From NCBI GenBank assembly GCA_937136025.1, contig CAKZOC010000134.1, positions 1 through 41,662 on the forward strand: 41,662 nucleotides of DNA, read 5' to 3'. Positions 14,986 through 23,205 of the stretch are shown in pieces. This stretch comes from an uncultured Bacteroidota bacterium. GTDB lineage: Bacteria > Bacteroidota > Bacteroidia > Flavobacteriales > Flavobacteriaceae. Each line of letters opens with the position of its first letter. Position 1 is the stretch's first letter. The notes beneath the pieces were generated by a model. The model saw nothing but the letters and a program-made list of their open reading frames with translations. It searched no databases and was not told where the DNA came from. A program made the position numbers and the translations under genes.

Positions 14986-16232
14986 TGCGAGCGGAAATTG
15001 TCACTATTGGCGATGAAATTCTCATCGGACAAATCGTCGATACGAATTCGGCTTTTCTCGCCTCTGAACTGCATAAAACGGGAATTTCCGTTTTTCAAAT
15101 CTCCTCGGTTCAGGATGAACGCGAACATATTCTCACAGCCCTTAAGGAGGCTGAATCGAGAGCGGACCTCGTTATTATTACAGGAGGGTTGGGCCCCACC
15201 CGCGATGACATCACAAAAAAGGTGCTCTGTGAGTATTTTGAAGACCATTTGGTAGAGGACGAAGGGGTGCTCAGGCATATTGAACATCTTTTCAGCACCT
15301 ATATTTCAACGCCTATTTCAGATTTAAATCGAAAACAAGCCCTGGTGCCTTCCCGGGCTACGGTCCTGAAAAATATGTACGGAACGGCCCCAGGTATGTG
15401 GATGGAAGGGTCAAAAGCTGTTTTTGTTTCCTTGCCGGGGGTGCCTTTTGAAATGAAACACCTGTTTCTGGATCAGTTAAAACCCCGGATCCTGGCCTCT
15501 TTTAAACGTCCGGTATTGTTGCAGCGCACCCTTATCACTTATGGTCTGGGAGAGAGTGCCATCGCGGAGCGCATTGCGGACTGGGAGGATGTTTTGCCCG
15601 CTCATGTTAAGTTGGCTTACCTCCCGAATCTCGGCAGAGTCCGGTTGCGACTCTCGATGAAGGGTACGGATTTGCAGAACTTAGAAGAGGAACTCGACAC
15701 CCTGACCGAAAGCTTGAAATCGCGTATTTCCGATATCCTCTTCGGAGAAGAAGACGGGGAAGCGCTCGAAGAGACATTGCTCAAATCCTTCACACAGCGG
15801 GGTATGACGCTGGCAACGGCTGAGAGTTTTACAGGTGGCCGTATTGCCAGTAAGCTTACATACGTCCCGGGGAGGTCAGCCTATTTTAAGGGGAGTGTTG
15901 TCAGTTATGCCACTGAGGTCAAAACGGGAGTGCTCCAGGTTCCGGAGGCGTTAATCCGGGCCCATTCTGTCGTCAGTGAGCAAGTTGCCTGTGCCATGGC
16001 TCAGCAGGTGCGTTCCCTGTTACAGGCCGATATCGGTATGGCCACCACCGGGAATGCCGGTCCCGATAAAGGAGACTCAGATTCGCCTGTCGGACGTGTT
16101 TTTCTGGGTATTTCGAGTGCGGAAAATACCTATGCCCTGGAATTTACTATGGGAAACCACCGGGAGCGTATTGTTCAGAAATCGGTTCACAAGGCCATGG
16201 AATTACTGCAGCAGGAAATCCTAAAATTCTGA
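14985..16232 (+). CDS. cinA: CinA-like protein: MoCF domain plus nicotinamide-nucleotide amidohydrolase domain
   Basis: This 415-residue protein has both CinA domains. The N-terminal molybdopterin-binding-like (MoCF) domain has AEIVTIGDEILIGQIVDTNS, ITGGLGPTRDD and the SLPGVPFEM loop. The C-terminal PncC-type domain has ATAESFTGGRIASKLT and ATTGNAGP. Full-length CinA acts in pyridine nucleotide salvage, through ADP-ribose pyrophosphatase and NMN deamidase activities. It is the last gene of the plus-strand run that begins with E2, coupled to the Hpt gene by a TGATG stop-start. No intrinsic terminator was seen before the rpmB promoter. Confidence 0.92.
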   Translation: MRAEIVTIGDEILIGQIVDTNSAFLASELHKTGISVFQISSVQDEREHILTALKEAESRADLVIITGGLGPTRDDITKKVLCEYFEDHLVEDEGVLRHIEHLFSTYISTPISDLNRKQALVPSRATVLKNMYGTAPGMWMEGSKAVFVSLPGVPFEMKHLFLDQLKPRILASFKRPVLLQRTLITYGLGESAIAERIADWEDVLPAHVKLAYLPNLGRVRLRLSMKGTDLQNLEEELDTLTESLKSRISDILFGEEDGEALEETLLKSFTQRGMTLATAESFTGGRIASKLTYVPGRSAYFKGSVVSYATEVKTGVLQVPEALIRAHSVVSEQVACAMAQQVRSLLQADIGMATTGNAGPDKGDSDSPVGRVFLGISSAENTYALEFTMGNHRERIVQKSVHKAMELLQQEILKF

Positions 16233-16240
16233 AAAAGAAG

Positions 16241-16272
16241 TTTGGGGGTACAATAAAAATGCTGTAAATTTG
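16241..16272 (+). promoter_or_regulatory. Promoter of the rpmB-rpmG-DUF4295 operon
   Basis: TTTG at 16241-16244 and TAAATTTG at 16265-16272 match the Bacteroidota -33 and -7 elements with a 20-base spacer. The rpmB start follows 32 bases after the -7 box. This is the best promoter match in the window. Confidence 0.75.
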
Positions 16273-16304
16273 CACCCTGTTTTGAACCAAGTAACCAGAG
16301 CGAA

Positions 16305-16544
16305 ATGTCAAAAGTCTGCGAAATTACAGGTAAAAAGGCGATGTTTGGAAACAACGTCTCGTTTTCGATCAATAAAACAAGGAGACGATTTGATGTAAAT
16401 CTCTCTAAGAAGCGTTTCTATATTCCTGAAGAGGATCGATGGGTTACGCTCAGAGTTTCCACGCGTGCCCTGAAAGCGATCAACAAAAAGGGCATTTCTG
16501 CGGTACTTAAGGAGGCGAAAGCAAAAGGAATGCTCATCAAGTAA
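16305..16544 (+). CDS. rpmB: 50S ribosomal protein L28
   Basis: This 79-residue protein matches L28 throughout: SKVCEITGKKAMFGNNVSFS at the N-terminus, TRRRFDVNLSKKRFYIPEED in the middle, and the basic tail. There is a single Cys near the start, so it is the zinc-free form. It binds 23S rRNA in the large subunit. It is first in the L28-L33-DUF4295 operon typical of Bacteroidota, with its own promoter just upstream; rpmG follows after 20 bases. Confidence 0.97.
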   Translation: MSKVCEITGKKAMFGNNVSFSINKTRRRFDVNLSKKRFYIPEEDRWVTLRVSTRALKAINKKGISAVLKEAKAKGMLIK

Positions 16545-16564
16545 ATTGCTAAAGTTATAGCATC

Positions 16565-16747
16565 ATGGCAAAAAAAGGCAACAGAGTACAGGTAATACTG
16601 GAATGCACGGAGCATAAAGAGTCTGGTATGGCCGGAACCTCCCGGTATATTACCACTAAGAACAAAAAGAACTCCCCCGACCGGATGGAGATCAAGAAAT
16701 TTAATCCCATCCTTAAGCGGATGACAGTGCACAAAGAGATAAAGTAA
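16565..16747 (+). CDS. rpmG: 50S ribosomal protein L33
   Basis: This 60-residue protein matches L33, with [38 protein letters not shown] and [13 protein letters not shown]. It has only one Cys, so it lacks the two CxxC pairs of zinc-binding L33 and belongs to the zinc-independent class. It sits near the E-site of the large subunit. It lies between rpmB and the DUF4295 gene. Confidence 0.97.
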   Translation: MAKKGNRVQVILECTEHKESGMAGTSRYITTKNKKNSPDRMEIKKFNPILKRMTVHKEIK

Positions 16748-16753
16748 AGGATC

Positions 16754-16906
16754 ATGGCAAAGAAAACAGTAGCAACACTCCAGTCTTCTTCAAAGCGTTT
16801 GACAAAGGCTATTAAAATGGTGAAATCTGAAAAATCAGGTGCGTACACCTTTGTGGAATCCGTTATGGCTCCTGAAATGGTAAACGAATGGCTTTCCAGT
16901 AAATAA
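16754..16906 (+). CDS. DUF4295 family small basic protein
   Basis: This 50-residue gene begins MAKKTVATLQSSSKRLTKAI and ends in NEWLSSK. The sequence fits DUF4295, a family found in Bacteroidota directly after rpmG. It starts 6 bases after the rpmG stop and is followed by the operon terminator at 16932. Its short, Lys-rich make-up and constant position beside L28 and L33 suggest a lineage-specific ribosomal or ribosome-associated protein; that is inference from context. Confidence 0.92.
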   Translation: MAKKTVATLQSSSKRLTKAIKMVKSEKSGAYTFVESVMAPEMVNEWLSSK

Positions 16907-16931
16907 GGAACGCTAATTCATATAGGATACG

Positions 16932-16964
16932 AGCCGCTTTCTTCTGGAAAGCGGCTTTTTTTTT
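16932..16964 (+). terminator. Intrinsic terminator of the ribosomal protein operon
   Basis: AGCCGCTTTC (16932-16941) pairs perfectly with GAAAGCGGCT (16947-16956) around a 5-base loop, with nine T residues from 16956 to 16964. It separates the rpmB operon from the ftsY promoter. Confidence 0.93.
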
Positions 16965-17020
16965 GCACCTCATCTATCGCACAACTTCAAATCCCGATAC
17001 CCCTGAACCTTATAAAATGC

Positions 17021-17028
17021 TATCTTTG
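17021..17028 (+). promoter_or_regulatory. -7 promoter box of ftsY
   Basis: TATCTTTG is an exact TAnnTTTG match, 20 bases before the ftsY start and downstream of the preceding terminator. No clear -33 TTTG is present. It would drive ftsY and the two coupled genes after it. Confidence 0.55.
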
Positions 17029-17048
17029 AAACGTATAGTCTTTGGCAT

Positions 17049-18011
17049 ATGAGTTTGTTTAAAAAGTTATTTTCATCCGAGAAGAAGGAGAGTCTGGACA
17101 AGGGACTTGAAAAGACTAAAACCAGTTTTTTCAATAAGCTCAGCAAAGCCGTAGTAGGCAAGTCCAGGGTGGATGATGAAGTCCTGGATGAACTGGAGGA
17201 AATTCTGGTCACCTCCGACGTGGGGGTAGAAACGACGCTCAAGGTTATTGGGCGCATTGAGGAGCGTGTTTCAAAAGACAAATACGTCGGCACGGATGAG
17301 TTAGACCGAATTCTCAGAGAAGAGATTGCCGGATTACTCTCTGAGACGCATACCGGGAATGCCACCGAATTTGAAGTCCCCGACGCTGACGGACCCTATG
17401 TGATCATGGTTGTAGGGGTTAATGGTGTTGGCAAAACCACCACTATCGGCAAACTGGCATATCAGTTTCAGAAGCAGGGAAAGAAAGTAGTCCTCGGCGC
17501 GGCCGATACCTTCAGGGCAGCGGCTATCGATCAATTGCAGATTTGGGCTGACCGGGTTGGAGTGCCGCTGATCAAACAAAAAATGGGAAGTGATCCCGCA
17601 TCTGTGGCATTTGACAGCCTGAGTGCGGCGGTTAGCCAGGGTGCAGACGTAGTTCTGATAGATACGGCCGGCCGATTGCACAACAAGGTCAATCTGATGA
17701 ATGAGCTGACCAAAATCAAGCGGGTTATGCAAAAGGTAATCCCTGATGCGCCCCACGACGTCCTCCTTGTCCTCGATGGCTCTACGGGCCAAAATGCATT
17801 TGAGCAGGCCCGGCAGTTTACGAAAGCCACAGAGGTAACTTCCCTGGCGGTAACCAAACTCGATGGAACAGCCAAGGGCGGCGTCGTTATTGGTATTTCA
17901 GATCAATTTCAAGTCCCGGTGAAGTATATTGGAGTAGGGGAGGGAATCGAAGACCTACAGGTATTCAATAAATTTGAATTTGTCGATTCTTTCTTCAATA
18001 CCAAATCATGA
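17049..18011 (+). CDS. ftsY: Signal recognition particle receptor FtsY
   Basis: This 320-residue SRP GTPase has a short N-terminal acidic/basic A-region, an N domain (about 30-105) and a G domain. The G motifs are VVGVNGVGKTTT (P-loop, about 122-132), DTFRAAA, LIDTAGRL, TKLDGTAKGG and the closing GVGEGIEDL. FtsY docks SRP-ribosome complexes to the Sec translocon. The A domain is short, as in many Bacteroidota. The stop codon overlaps the next start (ATGA), coupling ftsY to the DUF2911 gene. It has its own -7 box. Confidence 0.97.
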   Translation: MSLFKKLFSSEKKESLDKGLEKTKTSFFNKLSKAVVGKSRVDDEVLDELEEILVTSDVGVETTLKVIGRIEERVSKDKYVGTDELDRILREEIAGLLSETHTGNATEFEVPDADGPYVIMVVGVNGVGKTTTIGKLAYQFQKQGKKVVLGAADTFRAAAIDQLQIWADRVGVPLIKQKMGSDPASVAFDSLSAAVSQGADVVLIDTAGRLHNKVNLMNELTKIKRVMQKVIPDAPHDVLLVLDGSTGQNAFEQARQFTKATEVTSLAVTKLDGTAKGGVVIGISDQFQVPVKYIGVGEGIEDLQVFNKFEFVDSFFNTKS

Positions 18012-18862
18012 GGGTTTTCCTGGCACTGTGTTTTCTTGGGTCGGCCGTTGTCTCCAACGCACAGATAGTACACCCCAAAGCCAGTCCTTTTCAGGAGGTA
18101 TCTCAGGATGTGGGTCTGAGTGAGGTGCATATCAGATATTCCCGACCTGCGGTAAAAGGGCGTAAAATCTTTGGCAACGTGGTGCCCTACGGCCGTATCT
18201 GGAGGGTGGGGGCCAATGAATCCACAAAAATATCGCTGACGCATCCTATGCAGATTGGGGATCATCAGATACCCGCAGGAACCTATGCCCTTTACGCTTT
18301 TCCGGAAGCTGCGGCCTGGGAAATTGTATTTCATAAAGATACCACGCTCTGGGGGGATGGAAGGGATGCCTATTCGCCCAGCGATGAATTGTTCCGGACT
18401 CCGGTCGTTCCAGAGCCATGGCCCGTGGTTCAGGAAAATTTTCTGATCACCTTTGACCATATCACTCATAATAGTTTAGAGATGTTGCTGATCTGGGACC
18501 GGACCTGTATCCGCATTCCTATGGAAGTAGATACCCAATCCCTTATGGAAGCCGCCATAGCAGAGGCACTTTCAAAGGAACCTTCAGCTCAGAGCTACTA
18601 CGAGGCAGCGCGTTACCTTCAGGAGGAGGGTCGCGATTACGACCGTGCCCTGAATTATATTGATAAGTCGCTTGAATATGGCGGGGATACCTATTATTTT
18701 TATAGGGTCAGGTCCCTTATTCTGGAAGCTCTTGGGTCCTACCCCGAAGCCATAGAGGCCGCCCGGAGATCCGAAGTCCTTGCCGCCAAAGAAGGGAAGG
18801 ATGAATTTGTACGTATGAACCGAGATAATATTGAAAAATGGACCGAATTAATCAAAGAATGA
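18008..18862 (+). CDS. Exported DUF2911 domain protein with TPR-like C-terminus
   Basis: This 284-residue protein starts with a signal peptide (about 1-18, ending SNAQ). The DUF2911 domain (about 20-165) has VHIRYSRPAVKGRKIFG, VPYGRIWRVGANESTKI and IPAGTYALYAFP. A C-terminal region of about 100 residues has TPR-like helices (YYEAARYLQEEGRDYDRALNYIDKSLEYG). DUF2911 proteins are common in Bacteroidota and have no settled function. It overlaps ftsY by 4 bases and the amidase gene by 4 bases, so all three are probably translated in a coupled way. Confidence 0.88.
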   Translation: MRVFLALCFLGSAVVSNAQIVHPKASPFQEVSQDVGLSEVHIRYSRPAVKGRKIFGNVVPYGRIWRVGANESTKISLTHPMQIGDHQIPAGTYALYAFPEAAAWEIVFHKDTTLWGDGRDAYSPSDELFRTPVVPEPWPVVQENFLITFDHITHNSLEMLLIWDRTCIRIPMEVDTQSLMEAAIAEALSKEPSAQSYYEAARYLQEEGRDYDRALNYIDKSLEYGGDTYYFYRVRSLILEALGSYPEAIEAARRSEVLAAKEGKDEFVRMNRDNIEKWTELIKE

Positions 18863-20643
18863 AAGCACTATTACCAAGCCAAGTGCTGGGCATACTCCTG
18901 GCTGTACTTACCTTTTCCTCCTGTAAACAGTTTTCCGGGAATTCAGAAGTTGCACCTGTAGAAGAAGTGGCACCTGGAGAAGTAGTCGTACCGGAAAACA
19001 CCCTTCCCGAACCGAAAACGGAAATGATTATTGCGCCTGCTGAAGGAGCCCTCTGGAACAGGTATGACGAGTCTGAGGAGTTAGCGAAAAATGCAGACCA
19101 CCCCCTGCCACGTATGCGTTACAAGCTCATCCAGTCGCGGGTTTTGGATAAGAACGATGTTTTTTTACCGCTTTATCCCGAGGTTCAGAAACTCGCCGAG
19201 GCCGAGTACGAGCGCTTAAAACCCATGGTGTTGGGAAAGACGATTCCTGAAGTTCAGCAAGCCATACAGCGCAATGCTTTTTCATATGAAGACCTTACCC
19301 GGTTCTTTCTTTATCGGATTTACAAATACGAACTGGACAATACGACCACCCTTAATACGGTGATCGCTTTGAATCTCGATGTGATCCAGGAGGCCAAACG
19401 AAGGGATGCCGCCCTAAAGGCAGATCCCGGGGCTTCCCGACATCCTATATTTGGAATGCCTGTACTGCTGAAAGACAATATCAATACCGAAGGGATGCCC
19501 ACTACAGCTGGGGCGATTGCGCTACAGGATAACCAAACCGGTGATGCGTATATCGTGCAGCGGCTGAAGGAGAAGGGGGCTTTGATTCTGGGCAAGGTAA
19601 ACCTCAGTGAATGGGCCTATTATATGTGTGGTGGATGCCCTGTGGGCTATAGCGCGATTGGAGGGCAAACCCTGAATCCTTATGGGCGCAGGACATTTGA
19701 ATCCGGGGGTTCGAGTTCAGGAAGTGGTGCGGCTATGGCTGCCGGATACGCCATGGGTGCCGTGGGCACGGAAACCTCTGGGTCTATTCTTTCTCCATCG
19801 AGTCAGAATTCCATAGTAGGTTTAAAGCCAAAGGTGGGAATGTTGAGCCGCAATGGTATTGTTCCCATTTCGGGAACTTTGGATACACCTGGTCCTATGA
19901 CGCGTAATGTTACCGACGCGGCGATTCTCATGGATGCTCTGCTGGGATATGATATTTTAGACCGCTCTGCCTTTAATGTGAATTGGGGTGATAACTGGTA
20001 TGAGAAACCCACGCCAAATGCGATAGGCGGACTGCGTTTGGGGGTATTTAAATCCCTTATGGATTCTGATGATTTGTATCGTCAGACGGTCGAAAACCTA
20101 AAGAAGGCCGGGGCTAAAATCATTGAATTTAAGGCTCCTGAAATAGAACAGGAGGGCTTTCTGACCTTACTGAATCTCGACATGAAGAATGCCCTGCCGG
20201 AGTATTTGAGCACCCAAATCCTCGACACCGTTGCGGTAAGCGTGCGTTCCGTTGAAGATGTCGTTGCGTTTAATGAGCAGGAACCTGAATTGAGAATGCC
20301 CTATGGGCAGGAGCGGCTGGAGGGAATTCTGGCCGACAAAACTTCAGAGGATGAATTTCAAAAGATCCGAAAGGCGCTTATGGATGGGGGCCGTCAGTTT
20401 TTTAACGAACCCTGGGAAGCACATCAGCTGGACGGTATTCTTTCCATCAATAATCGGCACGCGGGGTTTGCGGCCACCGCACAGAATCCTGCAATTACTG
20501 TTCCCATGGGATATAGGGAGAGTGGGGAGCCGGTAGGACTGACCATTATAGTAAGGGGGTTTCAAGTTCCACTGGCTTTCCAGATTGCCTATGCCTTTGA
20601 GGCTGTGCAACCTGTGCGGAAGGCACCTGTGGGATATGAATGA
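18859..20643 (+). CDS. Amidase signature family lipoprotein
   Basis: This is a 594-residue protein from the ATG at 18859, which overlaps the upstream stop as ATGA. A start at 18838 would add seven residues and lose this pattern. An N-terminal lipobox (LTFSSC, Cys22) marks it as a lipoprotein facing the periplasm. The amidase-signature triad is visible: Lys205 in PVLLKDNINTEG, the cis-Ser in the GGSSSGSG loop near 285-287, and the nucleophile Ser309 in ETSGSILSP. Members hydrolyse amide bonds of varied compounds; this is not GatA, which is cytosolic and lacks a lipobox. The substrate is unknown. It ends 17 bases before the end of the convergent serine hydrolase gene. Confidence 0.9.
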   Translation: MKALLPSQVLGILLAVLTFSSCKQFSGNSEVAPVEEVAPGEVVVPENTLPEPKTEMIIAPAEGALWNRYDESEELAKNADHPLPRMRYKLIQSRVLDKNDVFLPLYPEVQKLAEAEYERLKPMVLGKTIPEVQQAIQRNAFSYEDLTRFFLYRIYKYELDNTTTLNTVIALNLDVIQEAKRRDAALKADPGASRHPIFGMPVLLKDNINTEGMPTTAGAIALQDNQTGDAYIVQRLKEKGALILGKVNLSEWAYYMCGGCPVGYSAIGGQTLNPYGRRTFESGGSSSGSGAAMAAGYAMGAVGTETSGSILSPSSQNSIVGLKPKVGMLSRNGIVPISGTLDTPGPMTRNVTDAAILMDALLGYDILDRSAFNVNWGDNWYEKPTPNAIGGLRLGVFKSLMDSDDLYRQTVENLKKAGAKIIEFKAPEIEQEGFLTLLNLDMKNALPEYLSTQILDTVAVSVRSVEDVVAFNEQEPELRMPYGQERLEGILADKTSEDEFQKIRKALMDGGRQFFNEPWEAHQLDGILSINNRHAGFAATAQNPAITVPMGYRESGEPVGLTIIVRGFQVPLAFQIAYAFEAVQPVRKAPVGYE

Positions 20644-20660
20644 GGAACTCTGAAAACCCC

Positions 20661-21773
20661 CTAGAGCCCCATCATTTCCGAAAGACGCTGCCATAAGGCA
20701 TTGTCAAAGCTGGATGGCCCGAGCAGGGCGTCCCCGGCGTCGTTCCCCAGACGGATAACCACCAGGTTCTGGGAAGGCACCACATAGAGTTTCTGGTCGT
20801 TTTTGCCCAGGCCCGCAATCAGATCGGACGGAGCTGAAGGAATCAGTGGGCCGGAGAATACGACCTGGCTCCCCGGAGCCATATATCGATCCTTGCCATT
20901 AAGCCACCACAGGTAGCCATAGGCTTTATTCAGAGACTGAGAGGTACGGACCATGTCTGCTGTGTAAGCAGCGTCTTTTAGGATGACTTCGGAGTCCCAG
21001 ACCCCTTTGGAGAGTACCAGAAGGCCAAACCGTGCCATCGCGCGTGCCGAACTGTAGTAAATATTATTGCCTTCGCCCTGCGCCAGCCAAAATCCGTCCA
21101 TACCAATCCGATTCCGAAGCATCCGGTTAAAATAGAGGCTGAAATCTTCAGAAACTGCCGCGGCCACGACATTTTGAAGGAGGGTATACGGGCCGTTATG
21201 ATAGGCCCAGCGTGAGCCTGAATCGGCTTTGAATTGTAAACAATTCGGAAGAGTGCATTCAAAAATGTTTTCATCCAATCCAGTGGTCATACGCAATTGA
21301 TCTACAATCCGGATCTTTTGTTCTTTTTCATGGGGTGTCGAAGTCCAGCCCGCTCCAAGATAATCGGCCGTTTGATCATTCAGGCTTAATTTCCCTTCGG
21401 CCCTGGCAATACCCACTGTAAAAGCGGTCAGTGTTTTTCCCGCTGAGGCCCAATACCAAAGACTTGACTCGGAAAAGTCTCCAAAATAGGATTCCATCAC
21501 AATTTTTCCGTCTTTCAGAATTATAAAGGCCTGAGTGCCTTCAGTTTCGAGGTAGGTGTTCAGGGAAGTTGCCAATTCCGCATTCCAGCCCAGGCTTTCC
21601 ATGGATGTGGTCTCCCATTGCCCGCCTGCCTGCAGGGGTGGGTAATACAAGTTTTGAGGAAGTACAGGTGGAGTCCCTGAATCCGGATCTCCGGAGGCTA
21701 CTTCCGATTTGGAACAAGTCGTAAAGATCAGGCATAGAAAGGCCAGCTGTAAAAGGCTGCGCAAGCGCTTCAT
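20661..21773 (-). CDS. Serine hydrolase lipoprotein (class C beta-lactamase / DD-peptidase-like fold)
   Basis: This is a 370-residue protein from the ATG at 21773. The frame extends to an ATG at 21797, but MKRLRSLLQLAFLCLIFTTC gives a cleaner lipoprotein signal with lipobox Cys20. The SxxK nucleophile motif is SAGK at 110-113 and the second motif is YHN in SRWAYHNGPYTL. This matches the beta-lactamase-related esterase/peptidase group (Beta-lactamase domain, COG1680). These are often esterases, amidohydrolases or peptidases and not antibiotic-resistance enzymes. It is a single gene, convergent with the amidase and divergent from rimO. Confidence 0.88.
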   Translation of the reverse strand: MKRLRSLLQLAFLCLIFTTCSKSEVASGDPDSGTPPVLPQNLYYPPLQAGGQWETTSMESLGWNAELATSLNTYLETEGTQAFIILKDGKIVMESYFGDFSESSLWYWASAGKTLTAFTVGIARAEGKLSLNDQTADYLGAGWTSTPHEKEQKIRIVDQLRMTTGLDENIFECTLPNCLQFKADSGSRWAYHNGPYTLLQNVVAAAVSEDFSLYFNRMLRNRIGMDGFWLAQGEGNNIYYSSARAMARFGLLVLSKGVWDSEVILKDAAYTADMVRTSQSLNKAYGYLWWLNGKDRYMAPGSQVVFSGPLIPSAPSDLIAGLGKNDQKLYVVPSQNLVVIRLGNDAGDALLGPSSFDNALWQRLSEMMGL

Positions 21774-21859
21774 CGGTTCTATAAAAAATCTTTTCATAGA
21801 ACCAGAACGTTAAAAGGGCATATTTCCGTGTAAAAACTCGACAAAACTCAGGTATATCG

Positions 21860-21867
21860 TATTTTTG
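21860..21867 (+). promoter_or_regulatory. -7 promoter box of rimO
   Basis: TATTTTTG is an exact match to TAnnTTTG, 16 bases before the rimO start. A -33 TTTG is not evident. Confidence 0.5.
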
Positions 21868-21883
21868 CGGGCAATTATCTGCT

Positions 21884-23197
21884 ATGAGAACTAAAACTCG
21901 CACTAAAAACCGCATTAACGTAATCACTTTGGGCTGTTCCAAGAATCTCTATGATTCAGAGGTGCTGATGGGTCAGTTACGCGCCAATCAAAAAGAAGTG
22001 GTGCACGAAGAGGACGGCAATATTGTGGTTATAAATACCTGTGGTTTTATTGCGAATGCCAAGGAGGAAAGCGTCAATGCCATCCTCGAGCAGGTACGTG
22101 AAAAGGAAGCGGGTCGGGTGGATAAGGTATTTGTGACGGGCTGTCTGAGCGAACGGTATAAGCCGGACCTCGAAAAGGAAATCCCCAATGTAGATGCCTA
22201 TTTTGGCACCCAGGACCTCCCCAGACTCTTAAAGGCACTGGGAGCGGACTACAAGCATGAACTTGTCGGAGAACGCCTCACCACAACACCTTCGAATTAC
22301 GCCTATCTGAAAATTGCGGAGGGATGTGATCGGCCATGTTCTTTTTGCGCAATACCCCTGATGCGCGGTTCTCACAGGAGTACTCCCATTGAAGCCTTAA
22401 CGGAGCAGGCTAAATCTCTTGCGGCCAAAGGCGTCCGGGAACTTATACTTATCGCTCAGGACCTGACCTATTACGGGCTTGATCTCTATAAAAAGAGAGC
22501 TTTGGCGGAATTGCTGCGCGAGCTGTGCACCGTGGAAGGAATAGATTGGATTCGTCTTCATTACGCCTTCCCTACCGGTTTTCCTATGGATGTCCTGGAG
22601 GTAATGCGATCCGAGCCCAAAGTCTGCAATTATATCGATATTCCGCTACAGCATATCGCCGATCCGATTCTCAAAAGTATGAGACGGGGGACCACCCGGG
22701 AGAAGACCAATGCTTTACTGGAGGCCTTTCGTGCCCAGGTCCCCGGAATTGCCATTCGCACCACCCTTATTGTGGGTTATCCCGGGGAAACCGAAGCTGA
22801 TTTTCAGTTGCTGAAAGAATGGGTCAGTGAACAGCGCTTCGAAAGATTGGGTTGTTTTACCTATAGTCATGAAGAACAAACCCATGCCTATAACCTGGAA
22901 GACACCGTGCCTGAGGATGTAAAACAAGAGCGTGCAAACGAAATAATGGCGATTCAGTCTCAGATTTCCTGGGAAACCAACCAGAACCGGATTGGCCAGG
23001 TCTACCGTTGCATGATCGACAGAGTGGAGGCGGGTTATTTTGTGGGTCGTACCGAGTTTGACTCCCCGGATGTTGATAATGAAGTGCTTGTGGACGCGTC
23101 TAAATATTATCTCCGCCTTGGAGAGTTTACCGAATTGCGCATTACAGGAGCTTCCGATTTTGACTTATATGCCGAACCGGCAACGGCGGTAAAGTAG
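21884..23197 (+). CDS. rimO: Ribosomal protein S12 methylthiotransferase RimO
   Basis: This 437-residue radical-SAM enzyme methylthiolates an Asp of ribosomal protein S12. The N-terminal UPF0004 domain has three Cys for the auxiliary cluster (TLGCSKN, INTCGFI, VTGCLSE). The radical-SAM triad is CDRPCSFC, and the C-terminus is a TRAM domain (MIDRVEAGYFVGRTEFDSPD). The sequence LGCSKNLYDSEVLMGQL and the length fit RimO and not MiaB. It has its own -7 box and ends 8 bases from the end of the convergent DUF349 gene, with no terminator between. Confidence 0.95.
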   Translation: MRTKTRTKNRINVITLGCSKNLYDSEVLMGQLRANQKEVVHEEDGNIVVINTCGFIANAKEESVNAILEQVREKEAGRVDKVFVTGCLSERYKPDLEKEIPNVDAYFGTQDLPRLLKALGADYKHELVGERLTTTPSNYAYLKIAEGCDRPCSFCAIPLMRGSHRSTPIEALTEQAKSLAAKGVRELILIAQDLTYYGLDLYKKRALAELLRELCTVEGIDWIRLHYAFPTGFPMDVLEVMRSEPKVCNYIDIPLQHIADPILKSMRRGTTREKTNALLEAFRAQVPGIAIRTTLIVGYPGETEADFQLLKEWVSEQRFERLGCFTYSHEEQTHAYNLEDTVPEDVKQERANEIMAIQSQISWETNQNRIGQVYRCMIDRVEAGYFVGRTEFDSPDVDNEVLVDASKYYLRLGEFTELRITGASDFDLYAEPATAVK

Positions 23198-23205
23198 TCT
23201 GTATT

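Noticed and set aside
18838..18858. Amidase start at ATG 18838
   Set aside because: The ATG at 18859 gives an ATGA overlap like the preceding gene pair and a proper lipoprotein signal.
20661..21773. Antibiotic-resistance class C beta-lactamase
   Set aside because: The SxxK and YHN motifs fit the broad beta-lactamase-related hydrolase group; nothing points to a true AmpC enzyme.
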